64,000 nt of DNA from Okapia johnstoni (GCA_024291935.2 CM044312.1:44651001-44715000); one strand, 5' to 3'. Counted from the stretch's first letter, positions 1-12,448 are shown. Translations and numbers: made by a program. The notes: generated by a model from the sequence alone, not told the origin.

Positions 1-1344
1 GGTGCATCTAGAAAGCATCTAGATGATGATGGCAATCATCTAAATGCTTTCTCAAAGCAGAAAGCAGTGGCAATGATAGGATTCACTTATTTTTCCCTGA
101 TCTCTCAGGGAACACTGTCCTTTTCTGCTTGATGTCCACTGCCTTAAAACCATTGTTTCATATATTTCATCTTTTTTGGAGGAGAGAAAGTTTTAGGCAG
201 GGTGTCAATCCAACCCCCTGTTACTCCACTTTGGTTGGAAGTAGAAGTCTCTCCTATATTATTTGAAATCTGAAAAATTAAATTATTTTACTCATAGTTT
301 AGTATATATCTATAGAAGGTAAGAATACTTTAAAAATATACAACACCATTATCTCACCTTTTAAAAACTGATGTTTTAAATGTATCTTACTTAATTAGCT
401 CATAAATATCACTTTATTTTCACCGTTTGTTTACTTGAATCAAGGTCCAAATAAGGTCCATACCTTGGGTTTGGTTGGAGCACATCCTAAGTCTCTTTTA
501 ACCTATAGGTACCCTTCTGTCTCCCTCTTCTCTCTTCACACCTTGCTCTCTGTTCATTTTCTTCAGGAGCCAGTCTTTGCCTTTGTAGTTTTTTGCAATT
601 GTGATTTTGCTGACTACATCCCCCTATTTCTCTAGTCTTTATTTCTTACTAATTAGTAATGGCTCTAGGAGCTTGATCAGGTCCAGGTTCAATGTCATTT
701 TAAAATGTACTTTATTAGCTCTTTATATTTGAGCTAAATTACTGAGGAAAAATCACAAAAAGAGACATGTCTTTGTGAATTTATTTTTTATTTACCACAC
801 CTAACCTTGGATCATTCAGTCGTCTCTAAAAGAATCTATTGGAATCAATGAAAAAGTTAAAACAGGGAAAGGGATAACCCAGAAAATTTAAAAACATACT
901 GAGTTAAAATACTGAGCTGAATGTCCTAGAAAGGGCACAGCAAGGAAAACTGTAGATGGCTGAATTGAGGCTGGTCTTTGAATTTAATTTCAGGTTTTAT
1001 TATCCTAATTTACACTTTCATAAAAATGAAATAGGTCATCATCAAGTGCTTAATTTTCAGTGTAAGCCATAAAAATGTGTACACATGTAATACAGCCTGA
1101 ATTATAGTTCAGACTTCCATTCTAGTCCAGTGATTTGGCTCCTATAGGATAAGACTGTGGTAGAAAATGCTTATTAGTCTTATTCCTTCTTTCCTTCCTT
1201 TCTTCCTTCACTCACCTGCTTATTCTATCACATAATTAACCAGTAATTTAGTCATACATCCATTCATGAGTGAAAGTGGCAAATACAGAGCAGACACTGA
1301 TTTTCCTTGAAGACCTCAGTCTCCAGGGAAAAACACAAACCCTT
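1..1344. other. Unassigned AT-rich DNA, no gene seen
   Basis: I recognise no exon and no repeat family here. The stretch is AT-rich with many short A and T runs. A small pyrimidine run of TTCC/TTTC units lies at about 1185-1210. The only open frame of note, 66 codons at 435-635, has no recognisable domain. Confidence 0.5.
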
Positions 1345-1357
1345 CATTGTTGCAGAA

Positions 1358-1674
1358 AGTGAAAGTGAAAGTCGCTCAGTCACATCCAGCTCTTTGTGAC
1401 CCCATGGACTCTACAGTCTGCAGAATTCTCCAGACCAGAACACTGGAGTGGGTAGCTGTACCCTTCTCCAGGGGATCTTCCCAACCCAGGGATTGAACCC
1501 AGGTCTCCCACATTGCAGGTGGATTCTTTACCAGCTGAGCCACCAGGGAAGCCCAAGAATACTGGAGTGGGTAGCCTATACCTTTTCCAGAGGATCTTCC
1601 TGATGCAAGAATTAAACCAGGGTCTCCTGCATTGCAGACAGACTCTTTACTAGCTAAGCTACCAGGGAGAGCCT
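1358..1674 (-). mobile_element. Two-headed Bov-tA SINE
   Basis: A tRNA-Glu-derived ruminant SINE in minus orientation. From 1358 to about 1554 it is a full Bov-tA: the GTGAAAGTGAAAGTCGCTC tail end, the Bov-A body, then the tRNA-like head ending in CCACCAGGGAAGCCC. From 1555 to 1674 a second tRNA head plus the first part of the Bov-A body follows in the same orientation. The flanks carry a 13-bp target-site duplication at 1345-1357 and 1675-1687 with two mismatches, which spans both parts. The unit therefore inserted as one piece. The same two-head arrangement with the same junction recurs at 37324-37640. Confidence 0.88.
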
Positions 1675-1687
1675 CACTGTTGTAGAA

Positions 1688-2160
1688 GAAGGTAATTAAA
1701 AATTGCTGTGGGAGTCCAAAGAATGAAGTGACTTTATTTACTATGAAAACTAAAGAATGATCATCTTTTCTCTGTTTTCTGAATTTTACTACCAAAAGCA
1801 TATATAACTTTTGATTATCTCCATAAAAGAAAATACTTGTATATGATCTCAAAGCTATATTCTGGTACTAACATTTTTTGAGATCCTGAATTCTTGGATC
1901 TCTGAGATGGATTCTTTTGGTCAGGGTGACAATGTCAGCCCAGCGATATAAATATTTGCAGAAACAGTTGTGATTCAGGGTAGTTAAGAGAAGGGAAAAC
2001 AAGCAAAAGTTCACAAAAGGCAGAGATGAGATGCAAAGAGAGCATGAATCAGACCTCAAGACCCCATCAGTGAAGCAGATTGGGCTCCAGAAGATGTCAA
2101 ATTCAGGGACATAAATATAAGATTCATTGTCTGTATGTGTCTCTGAGTTCAAAGTCTATA
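1688..2160. other. Unassigned DNA, no gene seen
   Basis: No exon or repeat recognised. A 94-codon minus-strand frame at 1868-2152 has no domain I know and is probably chance. Confidence 0.45.
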
Positions 2161-2415
2161 GCTAATATTTATTGAGCACTCACTATATTCCACACACCCT
2201 CACATGTTTTCATTTATCAAATCCTTACAAAAACCCTACAGGAGAGGTTTTATTATTACTCCCCTTTACCCAGTGAGGAGATTGAGACACAGGGAAGGTG
2301 AATGAGTCATAGCTAATATACAACAGAACTGAGATTTGAACATCTAATACAGAGGCTATTCTCTTACATAGATGTGAAGGAGAACAATTCCTAAGAACAT
2401 TCAACAAGCTGGAGA
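2161..2415 (-). repeat. MIR SINE
   Basis: Mammal-wide MIR in reverse orientation. The order of blocks fits: TTTATTGAGCACTCACTAT, then the CTCA..ATTTATCAAATCCTTACAA block, then the CCAGTGAGGAGATTGAGACACAG core, then AACTGAGATTTGAACATC. It is strongly diverged, as expected of an old element. No target-site duplication was found. Confidence 0.8.
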
Positions 2416-2584
2416 TTCAGGAGAGCTGATAGGGTAGTTCCAGTCTGGGCCTGAAAACCTGAGAACCAGGAGAGTGGATGGTTTGAGCATCCAGCCTGAA
2501 GGCTAGAAGAGCTGATATTTCACTTTGCATCTGAAAGGAAAAAAAGTGATGTCCCAGCTCAAGGCAGTCAGGCAGGAAGAATTA

Positions 2585-2800
2585 CCTGTTTTTCAGCCTT
2601 TTTAATTTAGGTCTTCTACTGATTAGTTGAGGCCCACCTACATTAAGGAGGGTAATCTGCACTATTCAGTCTACCAATTCAAATGCCAGTCTCATCTAGA
2701 AACACCCTCACAGACACACCCAGAGTAAATGGTTGACCAAATATTTCACATCCCTAGGCCAAGTCAAGTTGACACATAAAATTAACCATCACAGGTGAAC
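2585..2800. repeat. Probable ancient interspersed repeat, family unsure
   Basis: The run from the TTCTACTGATTAGTTGAGGC block to the AAGTTGACACATAAAATTAA block matches my memory of a widespread mammalian repeat found next to LTR or L1 copies. I cannot name the family. RepeatMasker would settle it. Confidence 0.4.
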
Positions 2801-4494
2801 ACAGAACCTTCCACCATCACTAATACCCATCCACATCTCTCTGGAGTCACTGACCTAAAGCCGCACCCCATGTAGAATTTATAATGTTAGATTTATTGTA
2901 ATGGAAAAGGGGGTATAATTTATGGAGCCCATAACCCTACCAGCCACTTCTCGCCCCTCGCCCATGTTCTCCAGGTGAGCTGACTGTGGTCCTTACCAAA
3001 GGACTCACTATATAAATTATAGCGTCATGTTATAGGTTTTATAAATAACCTTAAAATTGTTATTCTAGAAGTCACAAGAATCATGATTTCTTAACTTGTG
3101 AGATGATACTGGCAACACATTTCCTCCCAAAGTCAGTTACATGAAAGAGATAAGTCTTAACCTGCAAATGGTATATGCATATGGGGATTTTGTGTGTGGG
3201 GGGGCATGATTAGGATTTCAACTAGCACTTTAGTTTCAGAACATAAACTAGCCTAAGCTGCTCCAAAATCCAAAAAGATAAAAATGAGGAGAAGGAACCT
3301 CTGTACATTTGAAATAAACTCACTAAGTGACATTAGTCTGAGGACTGCCCTCTGAAGTAAAATACAGGTGATGCAACTACAATGCAAATAAATTGCAAAG
3401 CAAAGCTATAACTCAAGCAAAGATGAAGATTTTCAAGTGGTAGAAAAAAAAAAAAAAAAAACCCTGCAACTTTGGAAGGCCTTTGACAAAAGAGTACCTG
3501 TTAGTTTTTCTTTTAAGTTAACAATAGTAGAAGAGAATGGAATAGTAGCTCCAAAAGAGAATTGTGTGGATATCAAAGGATTAAAGAAACCTTTGAAGCT
3601 TTGACACTCCAAATTTTCTGCAAAGGAAATGACCTTAATGCTCATGCTGAGAAAGTAGAACATAATTCAAGGAACCATATGGAAAAATTATACCTCTCCC
3701 TCAAAAATAAATAGCTGTTCTAAAATTTGTAGTCCTAAAAATTAGTAGTTGCAATTGTAAGATAAAATTTTATATTAATAAATACAATAACCTTAGTTTT
3801 TATAGAACTTAGTTTTATTTTGAAGACAGGGTCACAATCAAACCTTACAGTTTTAATTCTCATTTAAGATAGATCTGACTTACATGAAATTTCTTTTCCT
3901 TTACTATCTAATCTTTGGGTAACAAAATGCCTTTTATCAGCCATGCCAAACTGGAGACTCCATTTGAATGTGTGTCACCATGTCACAGTGACTGTGGTGA
4001 GAAGTTCCTTTAAGTTAAGTGTTTGTCTTCCAAGCATAAGAGGTAGCAGAGTCTCTTTTCTCTGTATCCTTTGGGGTCATGTTTTCTTCTTTGATGATCT
4101 CCTATATTCTCTGGTGTACTATGGACTTCCCTTCATAGTATTCTTTGGTTGTCCATTTCTAGATAAGAATAAGTCAAAAAGAACGCTGCTAAGGGCTCTG
4201 TGTGTGATGACAGACCACTTTAGAGTGAGATGGTTAGGAGAGGTTCTTTGTGCCTTGAGCCCTTCTTTTCCAGTCTAGAGCCCCTGGGGCCCACGCTTCA
4301 CTCCTTCTAAAAGTATATGTCCTAGTTACAGTTCTACTACTCTAAGAAAACAAGCCTGAATCTGGAGTAAAAGTGCTGTGTGGTTTTATTTGTCTTCTGA
4401 TCTTGCCTTCTCATGCTATTATCTCCTTCTTACTGAATTCTATTGCTTTTTAGCAATAAAAAAGCTGACTCTGAAGAGTTCTAGTTCAGGCTGT
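2801..4494. other. Unassigned AT-rich DNA with an A18 tract
   Basis: No gene or repeat family recognised. An uninterrupted run of 18 A lies at 3444-3461. The nearest AATAAA upstream is more than 50 bases away, so this is a weak case for a retrocopy tail. A 111-codon frame at 3943-4278 has no recognisable domain. Confidence 0.45.
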
Positions 4495-4640
4495 GTCCAT
4501 TAGGTTATGTGACCTCAGACAGTAATGTAACCCATAGAGACCATAGGTCCATTATCTGTAAAGTATATGGACTGGCCTAGATTTCCACCATCACTTTCAG
4601 CTTTGAACATTTGTTATCCTAAATGAAATTCATAAGGCAT
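4495..4640 (+). repeat. MIR-like fragment
   Basis: The segment TTATGTGACCTCAGACAGTAA, followed by ATTATCTGTAAAGTATATGG and GACTGGCCTAGATTTCCACC, follows the MIR core order (GTGACCTTGGGCAAG, then CATCTGTAAAATG). It is much diverged, and both edges are guesses. Confidence 0.45.
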
Positions 4641-4898
4641 TTATACGAGAGATTCTCCATAGCAGGTCCCCACTCCAGCCCCTCCAGAGTGTTATTCACT
4701 GTAGGACCATCCCCCAGTCAGCTTCTCCAACTCTCTTTTTTGAGCCCTAAGTTTCTGTAAAACTGGAAGCTCTACTCCCTCAATGACCGTGCCCTTTTCT
4801 TCCATCTTTCCTGCCAACCATTCTCCACTGGCCTAGTCCTGGCTTCTTGAAAATGATTCCATCTTACCAAATACATTCCAAGGATAAGTCCTCACCCA

Positions 4899-4985
4899 AA
4901 TTTTTTAAAAATTAATTTATTTGTTTTAATTGGAGGCTAATTACTTTACAATATTGTAGTGGGTTTTGCCATGCATTGACATGAT
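4899..4985 (-). mobile_element. Ruminant L1 3' end fragment
   Basis: Reverse-complement L1 tail: TTAATTTATTTGTTTTAATTGG, GAGGCTAATTACTTTACAAT, ATTGTAGTGGGTTTTGCCATG. The same block occurs in forward orientation at 59342-59580. Only the last part of the 3' UTR is present, as is typical for 5'-truncated L1. Confidence 0.75.
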
Positions 4986-7900
4986 AAGTTTCTTACCAGG
5001 AAAAAATTTTTAGCTTTTTGGAGTTTTTATAGAATTTTTTGTTCATGAACTTTCATTGTGCCTAATATACTCTATAGTGCATATGTGGTCGTCATGAACA
5101 AAGCCTATTTCACTTCTAAATTCTAAGGTCTTGTAAGTCAAGGATGTTGCTAATTCACTTTGGTGTGCCTCTATTTTCCCCAAACCCTTAGTATAGTGTC
5201 CTGTTTGGAGGTTAATTATGGTCCACTGAAAGAACAAATGAAATAAATGAATGTGCAAATCAATGAAAGAAAATGTGGGCAAATGCCTTTGAATATTATG
5301 TATAAGAAACTGGTTAAAATTTTTAAAGAAACATCGTGTGCAAAGAGAATGCAGGGAGGAAACTTGAAAGAAGCCAGACAAGGAAAAATAAGTTCAGATT
5401 CTCAGAGGTTCTCTTCCTCTACTTCTCAGAGGTACGGAAAGAAAAGATTGAGATCCACACTCATGGCCAAACTGAGACCAGGTGCCACTTTTAGGGCAGC
5501 TCACAGTGGGTCAAAGTGATACTGAGTTTTGTCAGGATGTCAACAAACTGCGGAGCAGGTCAGGCTGAACTCTTGCTAAGTCATTAATTCCCTTTTTACT
5601 CTCTCCCTTTCATCTTCATGGGTTTAATTGTAAATTATTCTTCATTCCTCTGGGCTCTGTTTTCTTTTCTTGAGTTTGTTCTGGTGATTACAGCCTCAAA
5701 CAAAAACTATGAATACTGAGTTTTCCCCTTGTGAAGTTAAAAATAAAGAAAGGCCAAGATGCTGCATTCAAAATAAACAAGCATTGCTGAAAGCCACCTG
5801 GTTATTGCTGTGGTTACTACTAGTAGGAATTTTAAAAACTGCTTCTCTAGGCAAATGGTGCAATAGGTTAAAAATGCCAATAAATTAACTTCCAAGAGTT
5901 TTAACTAAGAGGAGGAAAAGTATGAGTCAAACACCTGAATCATTTCTATAATCTGATAATCCAAAATAGATATGATTTCTCTCTGGGATGGTTGGATTTC
6001 CCTTGCAAGTTTTGGAACACATGATTAGGGACAGGGCAACCTGAGGCTGAAGTCAAAATGGCTTTGTAGTGCCTGGATGCATATAAGGAAGAGACAGCAA
6101 ACAATTTCCAGAAGAGAAATCACACTGCATTTAGCTTGGCCATCAGTGGTTCCATATAATAACAACATCACTCACACATAACTTTGTTTCAATGGCTGAT
6201 ATTAAGAAAAATTGTTGCTTGCAATATGATGCACAGGGATGTCAAAATCACACATACTTGGCCTTTGGTCTGAAAATTATTTTGTTTTTATAGCACCAAT
6301 TCAGCAGTGAAAAGTTCATAAATTTGTATTAGGAATATGACGGCCATATTATGTCACAAGAAGAAAGCAAAACCCAGTTAGTGAGAACATGTAGGTCCAT
6401 CTTCTGAAATCGATGTCTAGGTCCAGCTCATGAGTCAAAGGGAATTTTCTAGAAATCATTGTTGGATATAGCTCATATTTTGAAAAGGTGAGGTCCTCAA
6501 AGGGGATTGATTCAATATTTCTGATAAAGGTGGTTGCCCAAGCCTCTAAAATGACAGACAGTCTTAATTGAATCCATGTAGAAGTTTAAAGCTCTTAGGA
6601 GAAAATTATCTAGGACTGAATTGGATAAACTTTGAGGTCCAAAATGGAGAGGTTTCTCTCAGTGAGAGAACTGAGTTATTGTTTAGTAAAAAAAAAAAAA
6701 GTGATGGGTAGTGTTATCAATCTAAAACAATCAGTTCTGCTTTTAGGAGAAATTTGAAAATAAACTAATAAAGACAAAACTGAAACTAGTAATTTCCTTG
6801 TAAGAGAAAAACAGGTAGAATTAAGTCTCGACACCAGTATCAGAAAAGACACTGGGGGAGAAGGTTTCTGTGTGGATATAGTTTCAGGTCCAGCAAGAAA
6901 CCAAGGAGCAGCCAGCAGATGAGCAGTGACAATTTGTTGATACTTTGTCCCTCTATTGTGTGCTGGAAAATCTTCCTTTAATAGGATCCAGAAAGAGAAT
7001 ATTTACGCCGAACACTTTCCGCTTTGCCTCTAAGAGGGTTATGAAAGGGGAGAATGGAGAACTTTCTCCTTAGGTTTCTGTTTGTCTTCTTCATTGTTGA
7101 GTTGAAACAGCCAAGGGGCAGGAGTTGTGTTTCTATTTCACTGAGCAGCTGCACTTAATAAGAGCTGAAGTTTTAGACATAAAGTGGAAAATGGGTGAAA
7201 TCTGTGAAGCAATTGCTCTGGAAATGAGAAAGCTCTCCAGTGCATTAGGAAATCTGGTCCCCAAAGCAAGGTGAGGCCAACTGGGCATATGTCATCTTCA
7301 CTCACTTCAGAGTCAAGGGACCAAGAGGGAGCCAGACATTTAAGTCTTTCTGCCTTAACCCTCTCCTAATATTTCCCTTCAAGGCCATAATCCACAGCCC
7401 CTGAAGATCTGACTGGGTTTGCATTTTTCTGACTATTACTGTTGAGTCCTCCTGGGGCACATTCCTCCACTTGGCCTCCCTTCTCCCCCACGTGGAGAAG
7501 ATGAAGGGGACACTGTAGACAGATTCAAGGCCTTTGTCTTACTTGTATTCTTATCTACTGCTTGGCAGGGATCCAGCTCACTTACTACTTAGAATCTGTC
7601 TTCAACCTGCTAAGTGGTGGTGGGCCTCATAATGACAAGGTCCGGCTTTGGAGGGAGCAGCTGAAGTTGAGTAGCTGGCTTTTGGTATGTGCACAGAGTA
7701 CATGAGTTACATGGATATTAACTGCAACAGGTAGGGGCTGTCTTGACACAGGGAATCCTGAAAGTAGCATAGGGATTAGGAATCCTTCTGATGCTCACAA
7801 GATGACTTGTGTATGTATCTGCAACATGCCCCTAAGTTCTCGTTTTAGGAATCAAAGTGTTCCTAAGTTTCCCATTGTCAAGCTCCCTTTGCTTCAACTT

Positions 7901-9759
7901 GAAAGTGGTTAAAGATATTTATCTGAGTCAGATAAAACCTAAAGCTGATGCTGCTTTTATTGTAGAAACTATGAAATCTATTCTATAGGGACCTTAGGCA
8001 TACAAGAAAAGAATTTTAGAATCTTCCATTAATCTACTTTATTTTTCCTAACAGAAGTCCCCTATACATAAACAAAATAGGTTCAATGTGGCAGAAAATG
8101 GAATTGAAAGACCAAAACCCTCACTGTAAGAAAACAGACCTCTCTGGTTTAATGACTAGGCAAGAGTTTTCAAGGCTGACTCTTTTAGAGACTAGATACT
8201 TGTTTCTTGTATCTAACAACATCCCATTTGTGAAAACCACACACACTTTTGTTTCTTAGCAGGTAGGAAAGCACACTGTGAAGCTAAAATTATTTGTATT
8301 TATATTACGTTCTATTGATACAGCTGAACCTTATCTTGAAATATTAGCAACCCAAAGTTGAAGGGCTGTAAGGAATCCATAACCAAAGAAACAGGAGCAT
8401 TTCAAATCTAGCCTTGCAATAGTTTTTATGCAGAGTGAGGGTTAGGGGCAAGAGCAGAGGAAGGAAAGATCTTTGGTTCCAAAGAGGGCATTGAGTATGA
8501 CAGCCTACTCTCCACCTAATGATTATCCATTAAGCAGAACAGAGCCAATTGTCCTTATTTACCCTTGTGATGGCGTCAGGAAAAAATTGTATGTATACGT
8601 TTATGCTTTCTTCTACATTTGTGCCTCCACCTACATTTATACCTATCTATACTACATGCTAATCTCTCAAACTAAAAGCATAATGGATCTCCTAAACTAA
8701 AAGCATATCAGGAATGAATTCAACTTTGAAGGTGAGAATCTGAGAGAGAATGAGTAGCTGGCTAAGGGAAAAAACAGATCCCAGACCCTCTATTTTCCTT
8801 CACTGCTCTTTGCTCTTTCTCTGTGTGTCAAATGTACTTGGACCCCTAAAGTATAAAAGATGATAAACAGCTTTGTTTCAGGTGTTTCTGGAAAGCAGTG
8901 CCAAAATTCAAGGTGCTGCTCCAACAGAGCTTCTAACTAAATCTGTGCTTCAAGCTCAGGAGGGAATGCTCACCTCTCAGGGTCACCAAGGGAAAGCTGA
9001 AAAGGATGAGGTTGGTGATGTGTCTGTGGAAGGGAATAGGAAATGGGTCAGCCTCATCTTTTGGGTTCTTTGCCTACTTTCCTGTGCCAAATGCAGTTAT
9101 TCAGAAAGGTTTTTTATTTGATTAAGGCCTTTGGCTTGATAAAGCCATTCACCCAGAAATCAGTTATGACCCCCGAATTGCTATTTCTGATCTGTGTTTT
9201 TCAGTGGGGCATGTGATTTCTCCAGTACTTTGGGCTGTAGCTTTGCTCTTGATTGCCCAGTTTGTTCTTTGGAGATACCTTCTTGCTTGCACTTCCACTC
9301 CAGTGAGAGCATGGTGAATATGAAACAGTGAGAGTCATAAGAGAGGTAAACATAATTGTCCAAGGGCCCACAGAAATGGCAAGGCTCCATGCAGATTGGC
9401 ATTCTCATCTCACACCTCGGCAACCACAGCAACTCTGGAACACGCCTGGAGACCATGGGACCTGTTTTTCCTCCAAAGGCAAAGATTCCCTGGGGTTCAG
9501 GAGCAGGAGTCCCCAGATAAAATGTAATTTCTGGATTCTTGGTAGCACAGTCCTTGCTGGGAATACTAGTGAGACAAATACAGCATTTGCCACAATCCAC
9601 TGCCTGTGTTCAGCCCATACTCCAGAATTAAGACATTTTGCTTTCTCTTTGAACATGTCACTTCCTAAAACATGATTAAATAACTTATTTTGATTTCCAA
9701 AGTGCACATCCATATGATAGCAGCATGAAATGTTTGGTGTGGAGCTTGCCCCTCTCCCT
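4986..9759. other. Long stretch without recognisable repeat or gene
   Basis: For about 4.8 kb I recognise no SINE, BovB, L1 3' end, L2 or MIR with confidence, in contrast to the rest of the window. An A13 tract lies near 6688-6700. Short open frames (90 codons at 5247-5519, 82 at 8873-9121, 115 at 9328-9675) have no known domain or visible exon structure. The segment at about 6950-7300 has fewer A/T runs and could hold a regulatory element, but nothing specific supports this. Confidence 0.4.
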
Positions 9760-9771
9760 ATCTCTGGTTAA

Positions 9772-9944
9772 GTGAAAGTCACTCAGTCGTGTCCAACTCT
9801 TTGTGACCCCATGGACTATACAGTCCATGGAATTCTCCAGGCCAGAATACTGGTGTGGGTAGCCTTTCCCTTCCCCAGGGGTTCTTCTCAACCCAGGGTT
9901 CGAACCCAGGTCTCCCACATTGCAGGCAGATATGAGGGAAGCCC
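9772..9944 (-). mobile_element. Bov-tA SINE with deletion in tRNA head
   Basis: Minus-orientation Bov-tA. A perfect 12-bp target-site duplication (ATCTCTGGTTAA) flanks it at 9760-9771 and 9945-9956, so both edges are exact. The tRNA-derived head is short: after TTGCAGGCAGAT the usual TTCTTTACC..CTGAGCCACC part is missing and the element ends directly in GAGGGAAGCC. The deletion removes part of the internal promoter region. The perfect duplication suggests a fairly recent insertion. Confidence 0.92.
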
Positions 9945-9956
9945 ATCTCTGGTTAA

Positions 9957-10737
9957 CCCTTCATATTAAAGGGCACACCTCTCTCTGATGGCACAAATTC
10001 ACTGGGACAGGATTGGCACTGACACAGCGAGGAAGGTCTTTCAACCACATACAAATCACAGGTTATTATAATAAATAAGAAAAGATACCAAATGTAAAAA
10101 TTCATACCCAGAGACATCTGTTAAGATCTAAGAACAGGTGTCAGAGGATTGCCTGAGGACCTCCAGGTCAGCCTTGATGGAGGAGAAAGGAAAGCCCTCC
10201 TTACAGGTGGAATGGTGTGCATTAAATAGCGTGAGGGATTGCTGGGGAAGTTGGTGAATGCAGTGAATGGGAATCAAGAGTCACTTGAAAGCTGGCATGA
10301 TATGCAGGACTCCCCTGCTATCTGAAAGAAGGGCCTTCCTACAAAAACTCTCCTAAGCTGAAATGGCATGAAGCAAAGAAACAGTTACATCAGGACACTT
10401 CTTGATAATGGGTACACTAAATGAATGGAGATACAGCACAGCTGCTCATAGACAGTGCAAAGTGAAGGCAGCCTGATGCTGCGATGCTGAGAGTGGTTCT
10501 GGGGATGGAGCTTGGCAGTGCTGCTCTCAATGTTCAGGGTACTGCCTCTGTCACAACTCACCGCAAAACAAATGGTCCCCTCAGTTTTCACTTGTCACTT
10601 GTTTTTAGAAAAGCAAAAATCCTCTTTGGATTTCTTTTTGTTATCAAAAATAAGTACCAATGTAAGTCTTCAGTAAAATGTCTTTAGTGGTATAATGTGA
10701 ACTTTCGAAAAGTGAGGGATAGCTTTAGTGATCCGAA
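9957..10737. other. Unassigned DNA, no gene seen
   Basis: No repeat family or exon recognised. Short frames of 67-68 codons on both strands at 10385-10687 have no known domain. Confidence 0.45.
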
Positions 10738-10975
10738 AGGTTATGGGCACAGGCTGTGGAACCCAAACATTCCCTCCCTGCCATTTATTAGAGCAAAACT
10801 GTGCTCCTGGGCCAGTTTACTTAACCTTTCTGAGGCCTATTTTCATCATCTATAAAGCATGACTACTAGACATTCCTACCTGAAGGGGTCAGAGGGTACA
10901 TGATATGTACATGCAATTTTAGGGTAGGCTGGAACAGAGAGGTTCTAAGTAAATATGGAAACTGTGACAGATTAT
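10738..10975 (+). repeat. MIR SINE
   Basis: Forward MIR: the GGGCACAGGCTGTGGAACCC start, a CCATTTATTAGAG block, then GGCCAGTTTACTTAACCTTT, CTGAGGCCTATTTTCATCATC, TATAAAGCATGA, and the TTCTAAGTAAATATG tail. Edges are approximate. Confidence 0.75.
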
Positions 10976-10982
10976 TTTCTTA

Positions 10983-11570
10983 GGCTCCAAAATCACTGTA
11001 GTTGGTGACTGCAGCCATGAAATTAAAGAGAAGTTTGCTCCTTGGAAGTAAAGCTCTGACCAACCTAGACAGCATATTAAAAAGCAGAGACATTACTTTA
11101 CCTACAAAGGTCTGTACAGTCAAAGCTATGGTTTTCCCAGTAGTCACACATGGAGGTGAGAGTTGGACTATAAAGAAAGCTGAGCACCAAAAAATGGATG
11201 CTTTTGAACTGTGGTGCTGGAGAAGACTCTTGAGAGTCCATTGGATGGCAAGGAGATCAAATCAGTCAATCCTAAAGGAAATCAGTCCTGGGTGGTCATT
11301 GGAAGGACTGATGCTGAAGCTGAATCTCCAATACTTTGGTCACCTGATGTGAAGAACTGACTTGTTGGAAAAGACCCTGATGCTGGGCAAGATTGAAGGC
11401 AGGAGGAGAAGAGGATAACAGAGGATGAGATTGTTGGATGGCATCACCGACTCAATGGACATGAGTTTGAGCGAGCTCTGGGCATTGGTGATGGACATGG
11501 AAGCCTGACGTGCTGCAGTCCATCAGGTCGCAAAGAGTCGGACACGACTGAGTGACTGAACTGACTGAAG
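10983..11570 (+). mobile_element. BovB LINE 3' fragment
   Basis: 5'-truncated BovB (RTE clade) in plus orientation, covering the C-terminal end of the reverse-transcriptase ORF and the short 3' end, which closes with GACTGAGTGACTGAACTGAC. The frame at 11002-11352 encodes the region after the RT core, including SWTIKKAEH and [12 protein letters not shown]. It stops at TGA 11350-11352, where a related copy in this window (22698-22700) has CGA. The frame is therefore broken by a CpG-type transition. No clear target-site duplication was found. Confidence 0.9.
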
Positions 11571-12002
11571 TGAATATTAGCTGTTAGTATTGTTAAGACT
11601 CAGTAGTATTGTCCAGTGTTTGTTTGGTCCAAGAGGCTTTTCCAGTGGACAAAAGTCAACTTGTAAAGGCTATGACTTCTGCCATTAGAAGTTCCTGTGG
11701 GATTTGGCTAGCTAGAAGCAAAGTAGAACACTACGTGAGGCTAAAGGGATGCTCCTCAGTAGCCCTCCTACTCCAAAAGAGCTTTGTTTTCTAAGCAAAG
11801 GCTCAACAACCAACTTACAAGGAGCCAGTATGTTATCAGAAATGAAGTATTTGTTAAGTTTTAAAAGTTGATTGATACCAGCTCCCTTGGAGGGAAGATG
11901 TTACATTAATAAGGAATGTTATTAATTTGGTTGTTAGCCTTACCAAGAAGAGAAAAAGTGCTTAATGTATATTTAACTTATCATCTGAAAAGCTTTATCA
12001 TA
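11571..12002. other. Unassigned DNA, no gene seen
   Basis: About 430 bases between two BovB fragments. No repeat or exon recognised. Confidence 0.4.
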
Positions 12003-12011
12003 TGAGTGATA

Positions 12012-12209
12012 TGAATGTCTTTAAACTGATGAAGAATCTGGTCCATAGGTGGCAACAGAGGATGGAAGGGTTGGATGGCATCACTGACTCAATGGACATG
12101 AGTTTGAGCAAATTCTGGGAGATGGTGAAGGACAGGGAAGTCTGGTGTGCTGCAGTCCGTAGGGTCGCAAAGAGTTGGACCTGACTGAGTGAACAGCAAC
12201 AGCATGGCC
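12012..12209 (+). mobile_element. BovB 3' end with internal deletion
   Basis: BovB 3' end: GATGGAAGGGTTGGATGGC, ATGAGTTTGAGCAAATTC, GTCGCAAAGAGTTGGAC, ending in GAACAGCAACAGC. The first 35 bases resemble the CACCTGATGNGAAGAACTG block and then jump to the CAGAGGATG block, so part of the consensus is missing. A 9-bp repeat TGAGTGATA at 12003-12011 and 12210-12218 is a probable target-site duplication. The AACAGCAACAG type of tail differs from the CTGAACTGA tail of other copies here. Confidence 0.75.
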
Positions 12210-12261
12210 TGAGTGATACTAAATAGTCTAGCACGCTCTCCTTTTTATCCTAAACTATTTA

Positions 12262-12448
12262 TTTACTGAATTTATTTATTTGGCTGCACTGGGTCTTAAT
12301 TGCAGTACATGGGATCTTTGGTCTTCGTTGTGGCACACAGAATCTCTAGTTCTGGCATGTGGGCTCTAGTTCCCTGACCAGAGATTGAACCTGGGCCCCC
12401 GTCATTGGGAGCATGGAGTCCTAGCCACTGGACCACCAGGGAAGTCCC
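12262..12448 (-). mobile_element. CHR-type SINE
   Basis: Cetartiodactyl tRNA-derived SINE (CHR group) in reverse orientation. It shows TTTATTTGGCTGCACTGGG, GGGATCTTTGGTCTTC, CTAGTTCCCTGACCAGAG, the GATTGAACCTGGGCCCCC box-B-like part, and ends in CACTGGACCACCAGGGAAG. A related copy in plus orientation lies at 28029-28164. Confidence 0.85.

Noticed and set aside
1376..1852. 158-codon minus-strand frame
   Set aside because: Half of it is the two-headed Bov-tA SINE and the rest has no domain. It is a chance frame.
3444..3461. A18 tract as the tail of a plus-strand retrocopy
   Set aside because: The nearest AATAAA is more than 50 bases upstream, and no gene-like sequence or duplication is seen.
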